DNA of 64,000 nt from Nocardia cerradoensis NBRC 101014 (GTDB lineage Bacteria; Actinomycetota; Actinomycetes; Mycobacteriales; Mycobacteriaceae), in contig NZ_BAFW01000199.1 in NCBI RefSeq assembly GCF_000308535.1, forward strand, positions 1-64,000. The letters are read 5' to 3'. Positions within the stretch are counted from its first letter, which is position 1. Each line of letters begins with the position of its first letter. Shown piece after piece: positions 27,326 through 36,617 of this stretch. The notes beneath the pieces were generated by a model, which was not told the origin of the DNA, ran no database searches, and worked only from the letters and a program-made list of their open reading frames with translations. The position numbers and the translations under genes are program-made.

Positions 27326-27745
27326 ATGGCCGACCATCCGGCTCGCGCGGCGGGACTGGCGTCCCAGCATGCCGTCCGCACCAAGGACCGCGCCACCTGG
27401 CTGACTCTGTTCGCCCCGGACGCGGTGGTGGAAGATCCGATCGGCCGGTCGCCGTACGACCCCGCCGGGAACGGCCACCGCGGCCGGGACGCGATCGCCG
27501 CGTTCTGGGACACCGCCATCGCCGACAGCGATATCGCGTTCCGGATGCACGACTCCTACGCCTGCGGCGCCGAGGTCGCCTTCGTCGGCACCATCACCAG
27601 CGTCCGCCGGGAGATCACCGTCGAGGTCGACGGGGTCTTCACCTACCGGGTGGACGCCGACGGCCGCATCGCCGCCCTGCGCGCGTACTGGGAACTCGAC
27701 CGGGCTCGCCGCACTCCGTCCGAGCCCGCGGAGACGGCCGGCTGA
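27326..27745 (+). CDS. SnoaL-like / nuclear transport factor 2 family protein
   Basis: 139 aa cone-shaped alpha+beta fold: LASQHAVRTKDRATWLTLFA, PDAVVEDPIG, GHRGRDAIAAFWDTAIAD, and C-terminal FTYRVDADGRIAALRAYWEL. Members bind small hydrophobic ligands, as isomerases, cyclases or dehydratases. Coupled to the LLM oxidoreductase before it. It converges on the esterase gene with a 12-base gap. Confidence 0.8.
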   Translation: MADHPARAAGLASQHAVRTKDRATWLTLFAPDAVVEDPIGRSPYDPAGNGHRGRDAIAAFWDTAIADSDIAFRMHDSYACGAEVAFVGTITSVRREITVEVDGVFTYRVDADGRIAALRAYWELDRARRTPSEPAETAG

Positions 27746-27757
27746 CCGGAATTCGGC

Positions 27758-28741
27758 CTACACTCCCAGCGCCGGGGCGAACACCGACCACGAGTCGTGC
27801 AGATCGTCCTGCCAGTACACCCACGCGTGGGTGCCGTTGCGGTGCACGACGGTCGCCGGGATACCCAGGGCGGCAAGACGACCGGTGAGTTGTCCGGTGC
27901 ACGAGTCGACGACGCTCTCCATCACGCCACCGACCGCGACCCGGTTGGCCAGCGCGCCCGCGTTGCCGCCGATCGAGGGATCGGCCAGGGTGTCGTGCAC
28001 GCCGGGCACCCCGTTGCCCGAGGAGATGTAGAGGGCCGTTCCGCGCAACCGATCGGCGTTCACCACCGGATCGTGGGCGGCCCAGGCCGGATCACCCGGC
28101 ACGCCCCACATATTCCCGGCATTCGCTCCGAAGACGCCGAGCTGTGAATACACGTACGCCTGCGGAATCGGGCCGTTGGTCAGCGGGCAACCGCTGTAGG
28201 CGCCGACCGCCTGGTACAGACCCGGCGCGCCGATCGCCAGATCGAGTGCCGAGGTCGCCGACATCGAGGTGCCCGCGACGGCATTGCGGCCCGTCATCTG
28301 GAACCGCGAGTTGAGCAGCGGCGGCAGCTCCTGGGTCAAAAACGTCGTCCACTCGTTGCGGCCCAGCACCGGATCGTCGGACTTCCAGTCGGTGTAGTAG
28401 CTGGCCCGCCCGCCCATCGGGACGATCACGTTCACCGGTTTGTCGGCGAAGAATTGCGCGACGTCGGTGCGAGTGGTCCACGGTCCGCCGTCCTCACCGC
28501 CGTCGACGGCGTTGAGCAGATACAGGGCCGGCGCCGCGAAATCCGGATGCGACATCCACACGGTGATCTGCTTGTTCATCGCCGGGGAATAGACCACCAC
28601 CGAATATTGGCGACCGCCCAGCGGATGGACGTCGACGATGGCAGGCCCGCCGGGATCTGCCGAGGCTACCGCGGGCACAATCGCGGCAATCGAGGCGAAG
28701 GCGGCGAACAGGACAGCAAAACAGCGCGGGAGCCGGTGCAT
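27758..28741 (-). CDS. Secreted esterase, antigen 85/mycolyltransferase-like
   Basis: 327 aa. A Sec signal (MHRLPRCFAVLFAAFASIAA, then IVPAVASA) precedes an alpha/beta hydrolase core. The nucleophile elbow is AGTSMSATSALDLA and the C-terminal HAWVYWQDDLHDSW holds the catalytic His, both as in the antigen 85 family that moves mycolic acids between trehalose esters in the cell envelope. Divergence leaves room for a plain lipid esterase. Presence fits a mycolate-containing actinomycete. The start is ATG 28741; codons upstream lack signal-peptide character. Confidence 0.85.
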   Translation of the reverse strand: MHRLPRCFAVLFAAFASIAAIVPAVASADPGGPAIVDVHPLGGRQYSVVVYSPAMNKQITVWMSHPDFAAPALYLLNAVDGGEDGGPWTTRTDVAQFFADKPVNVIVPMGGRASYYTDWKSDDPVLGRNEWTTFLTQELPPLLNSRFQMTGRNAVAGTSMSATSALDLAIGAPGLYQAVGAYSGCPLTNGPIPQAYVYSQLGVFGANAGNMWGVPGDPAWAAHDPVVNADRLRGTALYISSGNGVPGVHDTLADPSIGGNAGALANRVAVGGVMESVVDSCTGQLTGRLAALGIPATVVHRNGTHAWVYWQDDLHDSWSVFAPALGV

Positions 28742-28907
28742 ACGCGGAGTATTCCACCCTGTCGCGGTCCCCGCAGCACTCTCGGCAGGCGTGTCCACGG
28801 GAGCCCGGCCCGCACAGGCGACCTCCGCGGGCCCGGCACCGGCGGTCCGCATCCTCCGGGCTATCTCCGTGCGGCCGCCACGGTCCGGCCACCTCGACGG
28901 AAGTGGC

Positions 28908-29354
28908 TCACTGAGCGGCGACGGCGGCCCGGATCGCGGCGATATCGATCTTCGACATGGTCTGCAGCGCGGCGCCGGCCGCGGCCGCGTGCTCGCCGCC
29001 CATCAACGCCGGCAGTTCGGCCGGCACGACCTGCCAGGACAGGCCGTAGCGATCGGTCAGCCAACCGCACGGCCCCGGCTTGCCACCCGCGGTCAGCGCC
29101 GCCCACAGCCGGTCCACCTCGTCCTGCCCGTCGACCACCAACTGAACGGAGGCGGCATCGGTGAAGGGATGGCCGGGTCCGCCGTTCATCAGCGTGAGCG
29201 CGTGTCCGGCCAGATCGACCTGCACGATGAAGGCCGAGCCGTCGGGGTTACGAGTGATGCCCGTGATGCGGGCTCCGGGAATGTGCTCGGTATAGAACCG
29301 GGCGGCGTCCTCGGCGGCACTGTCGAACCAGAGGAAGGTGCTGATGTCGGTCAT
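28908..29354 (-). CDS. PhnB-like VOC-fold protein
   Basis: 148 aa: STFLWFDSAAEDAARFYTEH, then IPGARITGITR and HALTLMNGGPGHPFTDAASV, and C-terminal LTDRYGLSWQVVP. This is the 3-demethylubiquinone methyltransferase-like branch of the vicinal oxygen chelate fold; the name is historical and no methyl transfer is implied. ATG 29354 starts the conserved part and is preceded by AGGAGC. Confidence 0.8.
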   Translation of the reverse strand: MTDISTFLWFDSAAEDAARFYTEHIPGARITGITRNPDGSAFIVQVDLAGHALTLMNGGPGHPFTDAASVQLVVDGQDEVDRLWAALTAGGKPGPCGWLTDRYGLSWQVVPAELPALMGGEHAAAAGAALQTMSKIDIAAIRAAVAAQ

Positions 29355-29457
29355 GATCGCTCCTGGGGTGGGTTTTCGACTCGCTGTCACCCCTCGGTCG
29401 AGGCCGATCTCGCACATTCGACACAGTTCGCGAATTTTTCCGAGATTTTTCGCGGAC

Positions 29458-30288
29458 CTATTCGGCGGCGAGACGGTCCAGTGCCGCCCGGCTCGCTTCG
29501 TCGGCGGGGCGGTAGATGATCAGCCGCTGATCGGGGTCCTGCAGCGGCATCAGCGCTTCGTAGGCGACGGTGACCGCACCCACCCGCGGATGATGCATCG
29601 TCTTGCGTCCGCGGCCCTGCACCCGCACATCTCTGCGCTCCCACAGTTCGGCGAATTCGGCACTGCCCGTGCGGAATTCGTCGATCAGCTCGGCCAGGAC
29701 CCGGTCGTCGGGATGGGCGGCCCAGGCGGCGCGCAGGCCGGCGATCCCCTCCCGCACGGTCCGTTCGCGATCGGCGTAGAAGTTGCCCATCCCCGGATAG
29801 AGCAGGCACAGCCACATGGAGTTGCGCTGCCGGGGCGGCAGCGTGTCGAAATCCAGCAGCAGCCGCGACATCTCGCGATTCCAGGCCAGGATGTCGTAGC
29901 GGTGGTTGAGCACCATCGCCGGTATCGGCGCCAGCTCCGCGACCAGGCGGGCCAGCTCCGGTGAGGCCGTGGTCGCCGGTTTGCCGTCGTCCGGGGGCCG
30001 CTGCCGGGCCAGATCGAACAGGTAGATGCGTTCGTCCGGTGCCAGGCGCAGGGCCTGCGCGAGCGCGTCGAGAACCTCCGGCGAGGGCCGCACACCGCGC
30101 CCCTGTTCCAGCCGCACGATGTAGTCGGTGCTCACGCCGGCCAGGTCGGCGACCTCCTCGCGGCGCAGCCCCGGGGTGCGGCGGGAGCGGCGGCGCAGCG
30201 GCAGACCGAAATCACCCGGATCGAGTCGTTCGCGCCGGGTGCGCAGAAAGGCGCCCAATTCCTGTGTCACTTCCACGGTGCCGGTCAT
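29458..30288 (-). CDS. XRE-family regulator with MmyB-like ligand domain
   Basis: 276 aa. Residues 10-80 form the HTH (LGAFLRTRRERLDP, RREEVADLAGVSTDYIVRLE, QGRGVRPS). The remainder is the MmyB-like domain (LAWNREMSRLLLDFDTLPP, RQRNSMWLCLLYPGMGNFYA). Such regulators commonly sit divergent to oxidoreductase genes and control them; here the aldo/keto reductase starts 114 bases away. Confidence 0.9.
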   Translation of the reverse strand: MTGTVEVTQELGAFLRTRRERLDPGDFGLPLRRRSRRTPGLRREEVADLAGVSTDYIVRLEQGRGVRPSPEVLDALAQALRLAPDERIYLFDLARQRPPDDGKPATTASPELARLVAELAPIPAMVLNHRYDILAWNREMSRLLLDFDTLPPRQRNSMWLCLLYPGMGNFYADRERTVREGIAGLRAAWAAHPDDRVLAELIDEFRTGSAEFAELWERRDVRVQGRGRKTMHHPRVGAVTVAYEALMPLQDPDQRLIIYRPADEASRAALDRLAAE

Positions 30289-30325
30289 CGCTGTCGATCC
30301 TACGAGGCTGGTACCGGCGATCCCA

Positions 30326-30338
30326 GGAAAAACCTTCC
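30326..30338. promoter_or_regulatory. Small dyad in the XRE/aldo-keto reductase divergent promoter
   Basis: GGAA, five bases, TTCC, lying midway between the two divergent starts. It is the only AT-rich dyad in that gap and is a possible operator for the MmyB-like regulator. Short, so uncertain. Confidence 0.3.
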
Positions 30339-30402
30339 CTTACCGCGACCGTCCCGGCCGCGCAGACTTGCGGTCGAGATCGAATCCACACAGGAGGAAG
30401 AT

Positions 30403-31467
30403 ATGGCGCTCACTCTCGACACCTATCGGCTGCTCGGCCGGTCCGGCCTGCGGGTCTCACCGCTCGCACTGGGCACCATGACCTTCGGCGCCGACTGGGG
30501 CTGGGGCGCCGAACGGGACGAGGCGCGCAAGCTGTTCGACGACTACGTCTCGCGCGGCGGCAATTTCATCGACACGGCCAGTGTCTACACCAACGGCAGT
30601 TCCGAGCGGCTGCTCGGCGAATTCACCCGCGACAACCGCGAAAGCCTCGTGCTGGCCACGAAATACACGATGTTGCGGCGGCCCGGCGATCCGAATTCCG
30701 GCGGCAACAACCGCAAGTCGATGTTCGCCTCGGTGGAGGCCAGCCTGCGCAACCTGAACACCGACTACATCGATCTGCTGTATCTGCACGCCTGGGACTA
30801 CACCACGCCGGTCGAGGAGGTGCTGCGCGGCATGGACGATCTGGTCCGGCAGGGCAAGGTGCTCTACGTCGCCATCTCCGACACCCCGGCCTGGCAGGTG
30901 GCACGCATGCAGACCATCGCCGACCTGCGCGGCTGGTCCCCGCTGGTGGCGCTGCAGGTGGAATACAGCCTGATCGAACGCACCGTGGAACACGACCTGT
31001 TCCCGATGGCGCGGGAACTCGGGCTCGGGGTGATTCCGTGGTCGCCGCTCGGCAGCGGCGTGCTGACCGGCAAATACACCACCGCCGATCTGGACGCCTC
31101 GGCGGCGGGATCCCCGGAGGGCAGTCGTAAGAACGTCGCGCTGGCCAACGGTTCGCTGACCGAGCGGGGCCTCGCGATCGCCGAGGTGGTGAAACAGGTC
31201 GCGGCGGAACTGGACCGGACACCGGCCCAGACGGCACTCGCGTGGACGCTACGGAATCCGGCGGTGACCGCTCCCATCATCGGCGCCCGCACCCCCGCTC
31301 AGCTCGCCGACAACCTGGGCGCCCTGGACGTGGAATTCGATGCGGCACAACTGGATCGGCTGGACGCGGCCAGTGCCGTCGAACCCGGATTCCCGCACAA
31401 TATGCTCGCCCGGGAGATGACCGACACCGTGATCAACGGCGATCTGACGATCACCCCGCGGACCTGA
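30403..31467 (+). CDS. Aldo/keto reductase
   Basis: 354 aa NADPH-dependent TIM barrel. VSPLALGTMTFGADWG, the catalytic Asp/Tyr region FIDTASVYTNGSSERLLGE, LDLLYLHAWD-type strand (IDLLYLHAWDYTTPVEEVL), LGVIPWSPLGSGVLTGKY and the C-terminal NAPIIGART-like AVTAPIIGART are in order. Substrate unknown. An AGGAGGAAGAT ribosome site precedes the ATG. Probably regulated by the divergent MmyB-type regulator. Confidence 0.92.
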   Translation: MALTLDTYRLLGRSGLRVSPLALGTMTFGADWGWGAERDEARKLFDDYVSRGGNFIDTASVYTNGSSERLLGEFTRDNRESLVLATKYTMLRRPGDPNSGGNNRKSMFASVEASLRNLNTDYIDLLYLHAWDYTTPVEEVLRGMDDLVRQGKVLYVAISDTPAWQVARMQTIADLRGWSPLVALQVEYSLIERTVEHDLFPMARELGLGVIPWSPLGSGVLTGKYTTADLDASAAGSPEGSRKNVALANGSLTERGLAIAEVVKQVAAELDRTPAQTALAWTLRNPAVTAPIIGARTPAQLADNLGALDVEFDAAQLDRLDAASAVEPGFPHNMLAREMTDTVINGDLTITPRT

Positions 31468-31578
31468 TCTGCTGATGCCCGGCCAGGGCCCCGGCCACCA
31501 CACCGGCCGCCGGCCCACCGCCGGGCCGATGAAGCGACCGGAACATGTGCACCGCCGTGAATACGCCCGATCAGCGAA

Positions 31579-32295
31579 TCAGGCTGCGGGGATCAGGAAT
31601 TCGGCCGCCGCAGTGCGGTAACGGTCGACCAGCAGGCGTACCACCGCCGGATGCACGCCGAGCGGTTCGGCGACCCCGTCGGCACCCACCTCGCGCAGGC
31701 GCTGCTGGAACAGTCCGTGCGCCAGCAGATACGAGGCGACGAACACCCGCTCGGCGCCGGACTCCCGCAGGGCGGCAACGACATCCGGCACCCGTGGCTC
31801 GCCGGTCGCGATATAGGCCGTGCGGACCGCGACGCCCAGCTCTTCGGCCAGCATCGCCGTCGCCTGGCGCACATCGTGGCGCGCCCGCGCGTCGGAGGAT
31901 CCGGCCGCGGCGACGACCACCGCATCGCCGGGACACATCCCGGCCTCGTGCAACCGCATCCGCATCACCCGGGCCAGCATCGGATCCGGGCCCATCGCCG
32001 GGGTCACCACCACATCCGGATGCCCGCTGTCACGGACTTCGCGCGGGACATCCTGGTAGACGTGGTAGCCGGAGGCGAGAAAGGCCGGAACCACCACGGC
32101 CGGAACACCGTTCAGCTCGCGCAGTACCTCGGCGGGAGTGGGGCCGAGCACGTCGACGAAAGCGGTCCGCACCGGCACGTCGGCGCCGGTGCGTCCCATC
32201 TCCGCACGCACCGCATCGGCCAGCGCGGCGATCATCCGGACCCCGGTGGCACTCCGGGTGCCGTGCGCCACCAGCACCAGCGCGGGGACGCTCAC
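31579..32295 (-). CDS. CbiX/SirB-type sirohydrochlorin chelatase family protein
   Basis: 238 aa with two CbiX half-domains: VLVAHGTRSATGVRMIAALA near the N-terminus with PAFLASGYHVYQDVP, and a second half VVAAAGSSDARARHDVRQAT with VASYLLAHGLFQQRL. The conserved His of HGTR and of GYHV are the expected metal-site residues. It would insert Fe2+ into sirohydrochlorin to make siroheme for NirB. The GTG start overlaps the stop of the upstream regulator gene (GTGA), so it is the last gene of the narK-nirBD operon. Confidence 0.88.
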   Translation of the reverse strand: MSVPALVLVAHGTRSATGVRMIAALADAVRAEMGRTGADVPVRTAFVDVLGPTPAEVLRELNGVPAVVVPAFLASGYHVYQDVPREVRDSGHPDVVVTPAMGPDPMLARVMRMRLHEAGMCPGDAVVVAAAGSSDARARHDVRQATAMLAEELGVAVRTAYIATGEPRVPDVVAALRESGAERVFVASYLLAHGLFQQRLREVGADGVAEPLGVHPAVVRLLVDRYRTAAAEFLIPAA

Positions 32296-33518
32296 CAGAC
32301 TCCCGCCATGGGCGCGGGTCGCTGTGGACGCAGCGACGGGGCGTAACCGCCCGGCGGGCGGGGGTTGTTGTCCACGCATTCGGCGGGGTCGAGAGCGAGC
32401 CGATAGCCGCGCTTGACCACCGTCTGAATCGCCTTCGGTGTACCCAGACCCGCACGCAGCCGGGCGATTCCGGTCTCCACGGCATGGGTGTCGTCCCCGC
32501 CGCCGGGCAGCGCCGCGAGCAGATCCTCCCGGGACACCACCCGGCCGGGCTGGCGGGCCAGCGCCCGCATCAACGCCATCGGCGCGGGAGCGAGCTGACG
32601 CACCGAACCGTCCACCACGACACAGCCGCCGCGCACGCTCAATTCGTGCCCGGCGGCGTGAATCCGGTTGGCGCGGCGGGGAAGTTCCTCGGCGACGTGG
32701 CGGGCCAGCGCCCCGAGTCGCGCGCGGCCCGGCATGGACGTCGGCACCCCGAGTTCCTCCAGCGGTGCGGCGGTGATCGGGCCGACGCAGGCCGGCAGCA
32801 CCCGGGAACGCATCGCCTGCAGGACGCCCTCGAGCAGCCCGGTTTCCTTCGCCCGCATCAACATCGAGGCCACCGCGGGTGCGCTGGTGAACGTGACGCA
32901 GTCCAGCGCGGAGGTGACCACGCCCTCGATCAGGCGGTCCATCGGCACGCGATCGTCCGGTGGCACCCAGCGGTACACCGGCACCGGCACGACATCGGCG
33001 CCGGCGCAGCGCAACACCTCACAGAAGTCGGGTACCGGCTCCCATTCCGTGGTCGCGCCGTGCAATTGCACCGCGATGCGCACACCTTCGACCCCCGCGG
33101 CCAGCAGGTGATCGAGCACCTCGGCGGACGATTCGGAGGCCGGCGACCATTCCTCGCGCAGTTCGGCGGCGCGGATGGCGCCCTTGGCCTTGGGGCCACG
33201 GGCCAGCATGCGCGTGGAAGCCAACGTGTCCCGGAGGTTTTCGGCCAGGCCCCACCCCTCGGCCGCTTCCATCCAGCCGCGGAAGCCGATGCCGGTGGTG
33301 GCGACGGCGATCTGTGGCGGATCGGCGACCAACTGGCGGGTCACCCGCTCCAGCTCGGTGTCGTCGGCCAGCGGGATGATGCGAATCGCCGGGGCGGAAA
33401 CGATATTCGCGCCTCGACGACTCAACAGCGTGGCCAGTTCGTCGGCCCGGCGGGCGGCCGTCACACCGATGGTGAAGCCGTCCAGGGGTTTCAATTCGGT
33501 GGGTCGCGCTTCGCTCAC
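32292..33518 (-). CDS. nnaR: NnaR-like regulator: HemD (uroporphyrinogen-III synthase) domain plus winged helix
   Basis: 408 aa. Residues 10-265 are HemD-like (GFTIGVTAARRADELATLL, IAVATTGIGFRGWMEAAEGW, CVTFTSAPAVASMLMRA). Residues 290-380 are an OmpR/PhoB-type winged helix (SREDLLAALPGGGDDTHAVE, TGIARLRAGLG, IQTVVKRGYRLAL). This fusion is the NnaR type known from Streptomyces and Mycobacterium, which works with GlnR to activate nitrate/nitrite genes; the HemD part may sense a tetrapyrrole. It overlaps nirD by four bases. Catalytic HemD activity is not assumed. Confidence 0.88.
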   Translation of the reverse strand: MSEARPTELKPLDGFTIGVTAARRADELATLLSRRGANIVSAPAIRIIPLADDTELERVTRQLVADPPQIAVATTGIGFRGWMEAAEGWGLAENLRDTLASTRMLARGPKAKGAIRAAELREEWSPASESSAEVLDHLLAAGVEGVRIAVQLHGATTEWEPVPDFCEVLRCAGADVVPVPVYRWVPPDDRVPMDRLIEGVVTSALDCVTFTSAPAVASMLMRAKETGLLEGVLQAMRSRVLPACVGPITAAPLEELGVPTSMPGRARLGALARHVAEELPRRANRIHAAGHELSVRGGCVVVDGSVRQLAPAPMALMRALARQPGRVVSREDLLAALPGGGDDTHAVETGIARLRAGLGTPKAIQTVVKRGYRLALDPAECVDNNPRPPGGYAPSLRPQRPAPMAGVW

Positions 33519-33907
33519 GGTGTACCGCCGTACTGCACCGGTTCATTGGTCACCGCGACGACCCCGTCGACGACGCGCACGCCGTAGACGGGCAGTGCGA
33601 CCGAGTCGTCGTCCAGGCAGCGGCCGTCCAGCAGCGAGAACGACTGCTTCAGCAGCGGCGAGGCGACGACCGGCACACCGGCGCGGTCACCGACGATGCC
33701 GCGGGACATGACCGCCGCCCGCCCGAACGGATCGATATTGCCGACGGCGTAGAGCGTGCCGTCGGGCAGCAGGAAGAGCGCGGCCTGCCGTCCGCCTCTC
33801 AGTAGCACCGCCACGCCGCGGCCGGGGATCAGATAATCGAGCCGGCAGGCCGAGGTCCAACCGGTCGTGGTAGCCGGTGCGAAGCCGGGTGTGTCGATAA
33901 CGGTCAT
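33515..33907 (-). CDS. nirD: Nitrite reductase small subunit NirD
   Basis: 130 aa Rieske-fold partner of NirB: GRGVAVLLRGGRQAALFLLP, GTLYAVGNIDPFGRAAVMSR, SPLLKQSFSLLDGRCLDD. Like other NirD proteins it lacks the Cys/His ligands of true Rieske centres, so it carries no cluster and acts structurally. It follows nirB by 65 bases with a GGAGGAG-rich leader and overlaps the regulator gene. Confidence 0.92.
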   Translation of the reverse strand: MTVIDTPGFAPATTTGWTSACRLDYLIPGRGVAVLLRGGRQAALFLLPDGTLYAVGNIDPFGRAAVMSRGIVGDRAGVPVVASPLLKQSFSLLDGRCLDDDSVALPVYGVRVVDGVVAVTNEPVQYGGTP

Positions 33908-33972
33908 CGGTAATCTCCTCCGAACGCCTTACCTAATAGGTACCGGTGTCCTGTTTCCGCACGATTACGTGG

Positions 33973-36591
33973 CTATTTCCCGGGCGTGGCAGTTGCGGCC
34001 GGCACGGCGGGCAGGCTGTGTCCATCGCGGCCTGCCCGGTGCCCTCCGTGGTTACGCAGGCTGCCGCCTCCGGGCATTTCGGGCAGGCCGAGCAGAACCG
34101 GCGTCTTGCGCTCCCCGCTCTCGTCGAAGGCGATCGTCGGATCGGCCTCCTCCGGCGCGTTGACGAAGGTGACGAAGCGCGAGAGCTTCGCCGGATCCTC
34201 CAGCACAGCGGCCCATTCGTCCTTGTAGCCGGCGACGTGGCGGGCCATGCTCGCCTCCAGATCGGCGGCGATGCCGAGGGAGTCCTCGCAGACGACCTGC
34301 TTGAGGTGTTCGATTCCACCCTCGAGCGCTTCCTGCCACGGCGCGGTGCGCTGCAGCCGGTCGGCGGTGCGGATGTAGAACATCAGATAGCGGTCGATGT
34401 AGCGGATCAGCGTCTCGTCGTCGAGGTCACCGGCCAGCAGCACGGCGTGCTTCGGAGTCAGGCCGCCGTTGCCGCCGACGTAGAGGTTCCAGCCGTTCTC
34501 GGTGGCGATGACGCCGACGTCCTTACCGCGCGCTTCGGCGCATTCGCGGGCGCACCCCGAGACCGCCAGCTTCAGCTTGTGCGGCGAGCGCAGTCCCCGG
34601 TAGCGCTTCTCCAGCAGCACCGCCATGCCGACCGAATCCTGCTGGCCGTAACGGCACCAGGTGGAGCCCACGCAGCTCTTCACGGTGCGCAGCGATTTGC
34701 CGTAGGCGTGGCCGGATTCCATCCCCTTGTCGACCAGTCGCTGCCAGATCTGCGGCAGCTGCTCGACCCGCGCGCCGAACAGATCGATGCGCTGACCGCC
34801 GGTGACCTTGACGTAGAGGCCGAAATCCTTGGCGATCTGGCCGATTTCGATCAACTGCTCGGGCGTCACCTCACCGCCGGGCATCCGCGGCACCACCGAA
34901 TAGGTGCCGTTCTTCTGCAGGTTGGCCAGGAAGTGGTCGTTGGTGTCCTGCAGTGCGGACTGCTCGCCGTCGAGGATGTGGTCGCTCGAGGTCGAGGCCA
35001 GGATGGAGGCGACGGTCGGCTTGCAGATATCGCAGCCGATTCCGGTGCCGTGCTTGGCGATCAGTTCCGAGAAGGTGCGGATTCCGGTCACCTGCACGAT
35101 CTCGAACAGTTCGGACCGGGACTGGGTGAAGTGCTCGCACAGCGCCTTCGACATCTCCACGCCGGATTGCTCGAGCAGCTTCTTGATCATGGGAACGCAA
35201 CCGCCGCACGAGGTTCCGGCGGAGGTGCAGCTCTTGACGCCGGCGATATCGCAGGCGCCTTCGTGAACAGCTCCGACGATGGCCCCTTTGGACACGTTGT
35301 TGCAGGAGCAGATCTGCGCCTCGTCGGGCAGGGCGTCCGCGCCCAGTTCGGCGCCGGCGGGCGAGATCAGCGCGGCCGGTTCGGCGGGCAGTTCGCTGCC
35401 GACCAGCGGGCGCAGCGCCGCGTACTGCGAGGCGTCGCCGACGAGAATGCCGCCCAGCAGCGTCTTGGCGTCGTCGGAGATCACCAGCTTGGCGTAGGTG
35501 CCCTTGGCGGCGTCGTGCAGCACCACCGACAGCGCGCCCTCGGTGGTGGCGTGTGCGTCGCCGAAGCTGGCCACATCCACGCCGAGCAGCTTCAGTTTGG
35601 TCGACAGGTCGGCGCCCGGGAATTCGCCGGCACCGCCGACCAGCCGGTCCGCGACGATCTCGGCGGTGGTGTAGCCGGGGGCGACCAGGCCGTAGCAGGT
35701 GCCCTCCACCGCCGCGACCTCGCCGACGGCGTAGATGTGCGGATCGGAGGTGACCATGCCGAGGTCGGTGAGCGCACCACCGCGCGGCCCGATCTCGAGT
35801 CCGGCGTCGCGGGCGATCTGATCGCGCGGGCGCACACCGGCGGAGAACACCACCAGCGAGGCGTCGATCACCGACTCGTCGGACAGCGAAACCCGCAGGC
35901 CCGCACCGTCTTCGGCGGGTGCGATGGCCGAGGTGCCGACCCCGGTGTGCACGTGCAGCCCCAGATCGGTGACCAGCTTCTCCAGGATCGCGCCGCCACC
36001 CTCGTCGACCTGCACCGGCATCAGCCGCGGGGCGAACTCGACGACGTGGGGCGTCATTCCCATGAGCCGCAGGGCATTCGCCGCTTCCAGACCGAGGAGA
36101 CCACCGCCGACGACGACACCGACCGCACCGGGGCCCGCGTTCTGCGCGGCGGCCCGGATGCCGTCGAGGTCCTCGAGGGTGCGGTAGACGAAACATTCGG
36201 GACGGTCGTGGCCCGGCACCGGCGGCACGAACGCATAGGAGCCGGTCGCGAGAACCAGTGCGTCGTAACCGATCACGTCGCCGGAGGAGGTGGTCACCTT
36301 GCGGGCGGCACGGTCGATCTCGTCGGCGCGCACGCCGAGGCGCAGATCCACCAGCGCGTCGCCGGCGTAGTCGTTACCGGGCAGGGCGAGCGCGCTCTTG
36401 TCCCAGGCGCCGACGTAGGACGACAGGCCGACACGGTCGTAGGCGGCCTGCGACTCCTCGCTCAGCACCACGATCTGCCAGTGCCCGGCCTCGTCGCGGG
36501 AGCGCAGCGCCTCCACGAACCGGTGCCCGACCATGCCGTGGCCGACGACCACCACCGTCTTGCGCTGCGTGGGTTCGACTGTCGTGTTCAT
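33973..36591 (-). CDS. nirB: NADH-dependent nitrite reductase large subunit NirB
   Basis: 872 aa cytoplasmic enzyme that reduces nitrite to ammonium with NADH. The N-terminal 400 residues are an FAD/NAD(P) pyridine nucleotide-disulfide reductase domain (KTVVVVGHGMVGHRFVEAL, LATGSYAFVPPVPG). A BFD-like [2Fe-2S] module follows (CSCNNVSK and CTSAGTSCGGCVP). The C-terminal half is the siroheme/[4Fe-4S] sulfite-nitrite reductase domain with CVGSTWCRYG and SGCARECAEARGKDVG, whose Cys bind the cluster. Part of the narK-nirB-nirD-nnaR-cbiX operon; 26 bases separate it from narK. Confidence 0.96.
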   Translation of the reverse strand: MNTTVEPTQRKTVVVVGHGMVGHRFVEALRSRDEAGHWQIVVLSEESQAAYDRVGLSSYVGAWDKSALALPGNDYAGDALVDLRLGVRADEIDRAARKVTTSSGDVIGYDALVLATGSYAFVPPVPGHDRPECFVYRTLEDLDGIRAAAQNAGPGAVGVVVGGGLLGLEAANALRLMGMTPHVVEFAPRLMPVQVDEGGGAILEKLVTDLGLHVHTGVGTSAIAPAEDGAGLRVSLSDESVIDASLVVFSAGVRPRDQIARDAGLEIGPRGGALTDLGMVTSDPHIYAVGEVAAVEGTCYGLVAPGYTTAEIVADRLVGGAGEFPGADLSTKLKLLGVDVASFGDAHATTEGALSVVLHDAAKGTYAKLVISDDAKTLLGGILVGDASQYAALRPLVGSELPAEPAALISPAGAELGADALPDEAQICSCNNVSKGAIVGAVHEGACDIAGVKSCTSAGTSCGGCVPMIKKLLEQSGVEMSKALCEHFTQSRSELFEIVQVTGIRTFSELIAKHGTGIGCDICKPTVASILASTSSDHILDGEQSALQDTNDHFLANLQKNGTYSVVPRMPGGEVTPEQLIEIGQIAKDFGLYVKVTGGQRIDLFGARVEQLPQIWQRLVDKGMESGHAYGKSLRTVKSCVGSTWCRYGQQDSVGMAVLLEKRYRGLRSPHKLKLAVSGCARECAEARGKDVGVIATENGWNLYVGGNGGLTPKHAVLLAGDLDDETLIRYIDRYLMFYIRTADRLQRTAPWQEALEGGIEHLKQVVCEDSLGIAADLEASMARHVAGYKDEWAAVLEDPAKLSRFVTFVNAPEEADPTIAFDESGERKTPVLLGLPEMPGGGSLRNHGGHRAGRDGHSLPAVPAATATPGK

Positions 36592-36617
36592 GACTGTCCT
36601 CCGATGCTTTCCGATGG

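Noticed and set aside
33515..33907. NirD as a true Rieske iron-sulfur protein
   Set aside because: The Cys-x-His and Cys-x-x-His ligand pairs are absent.
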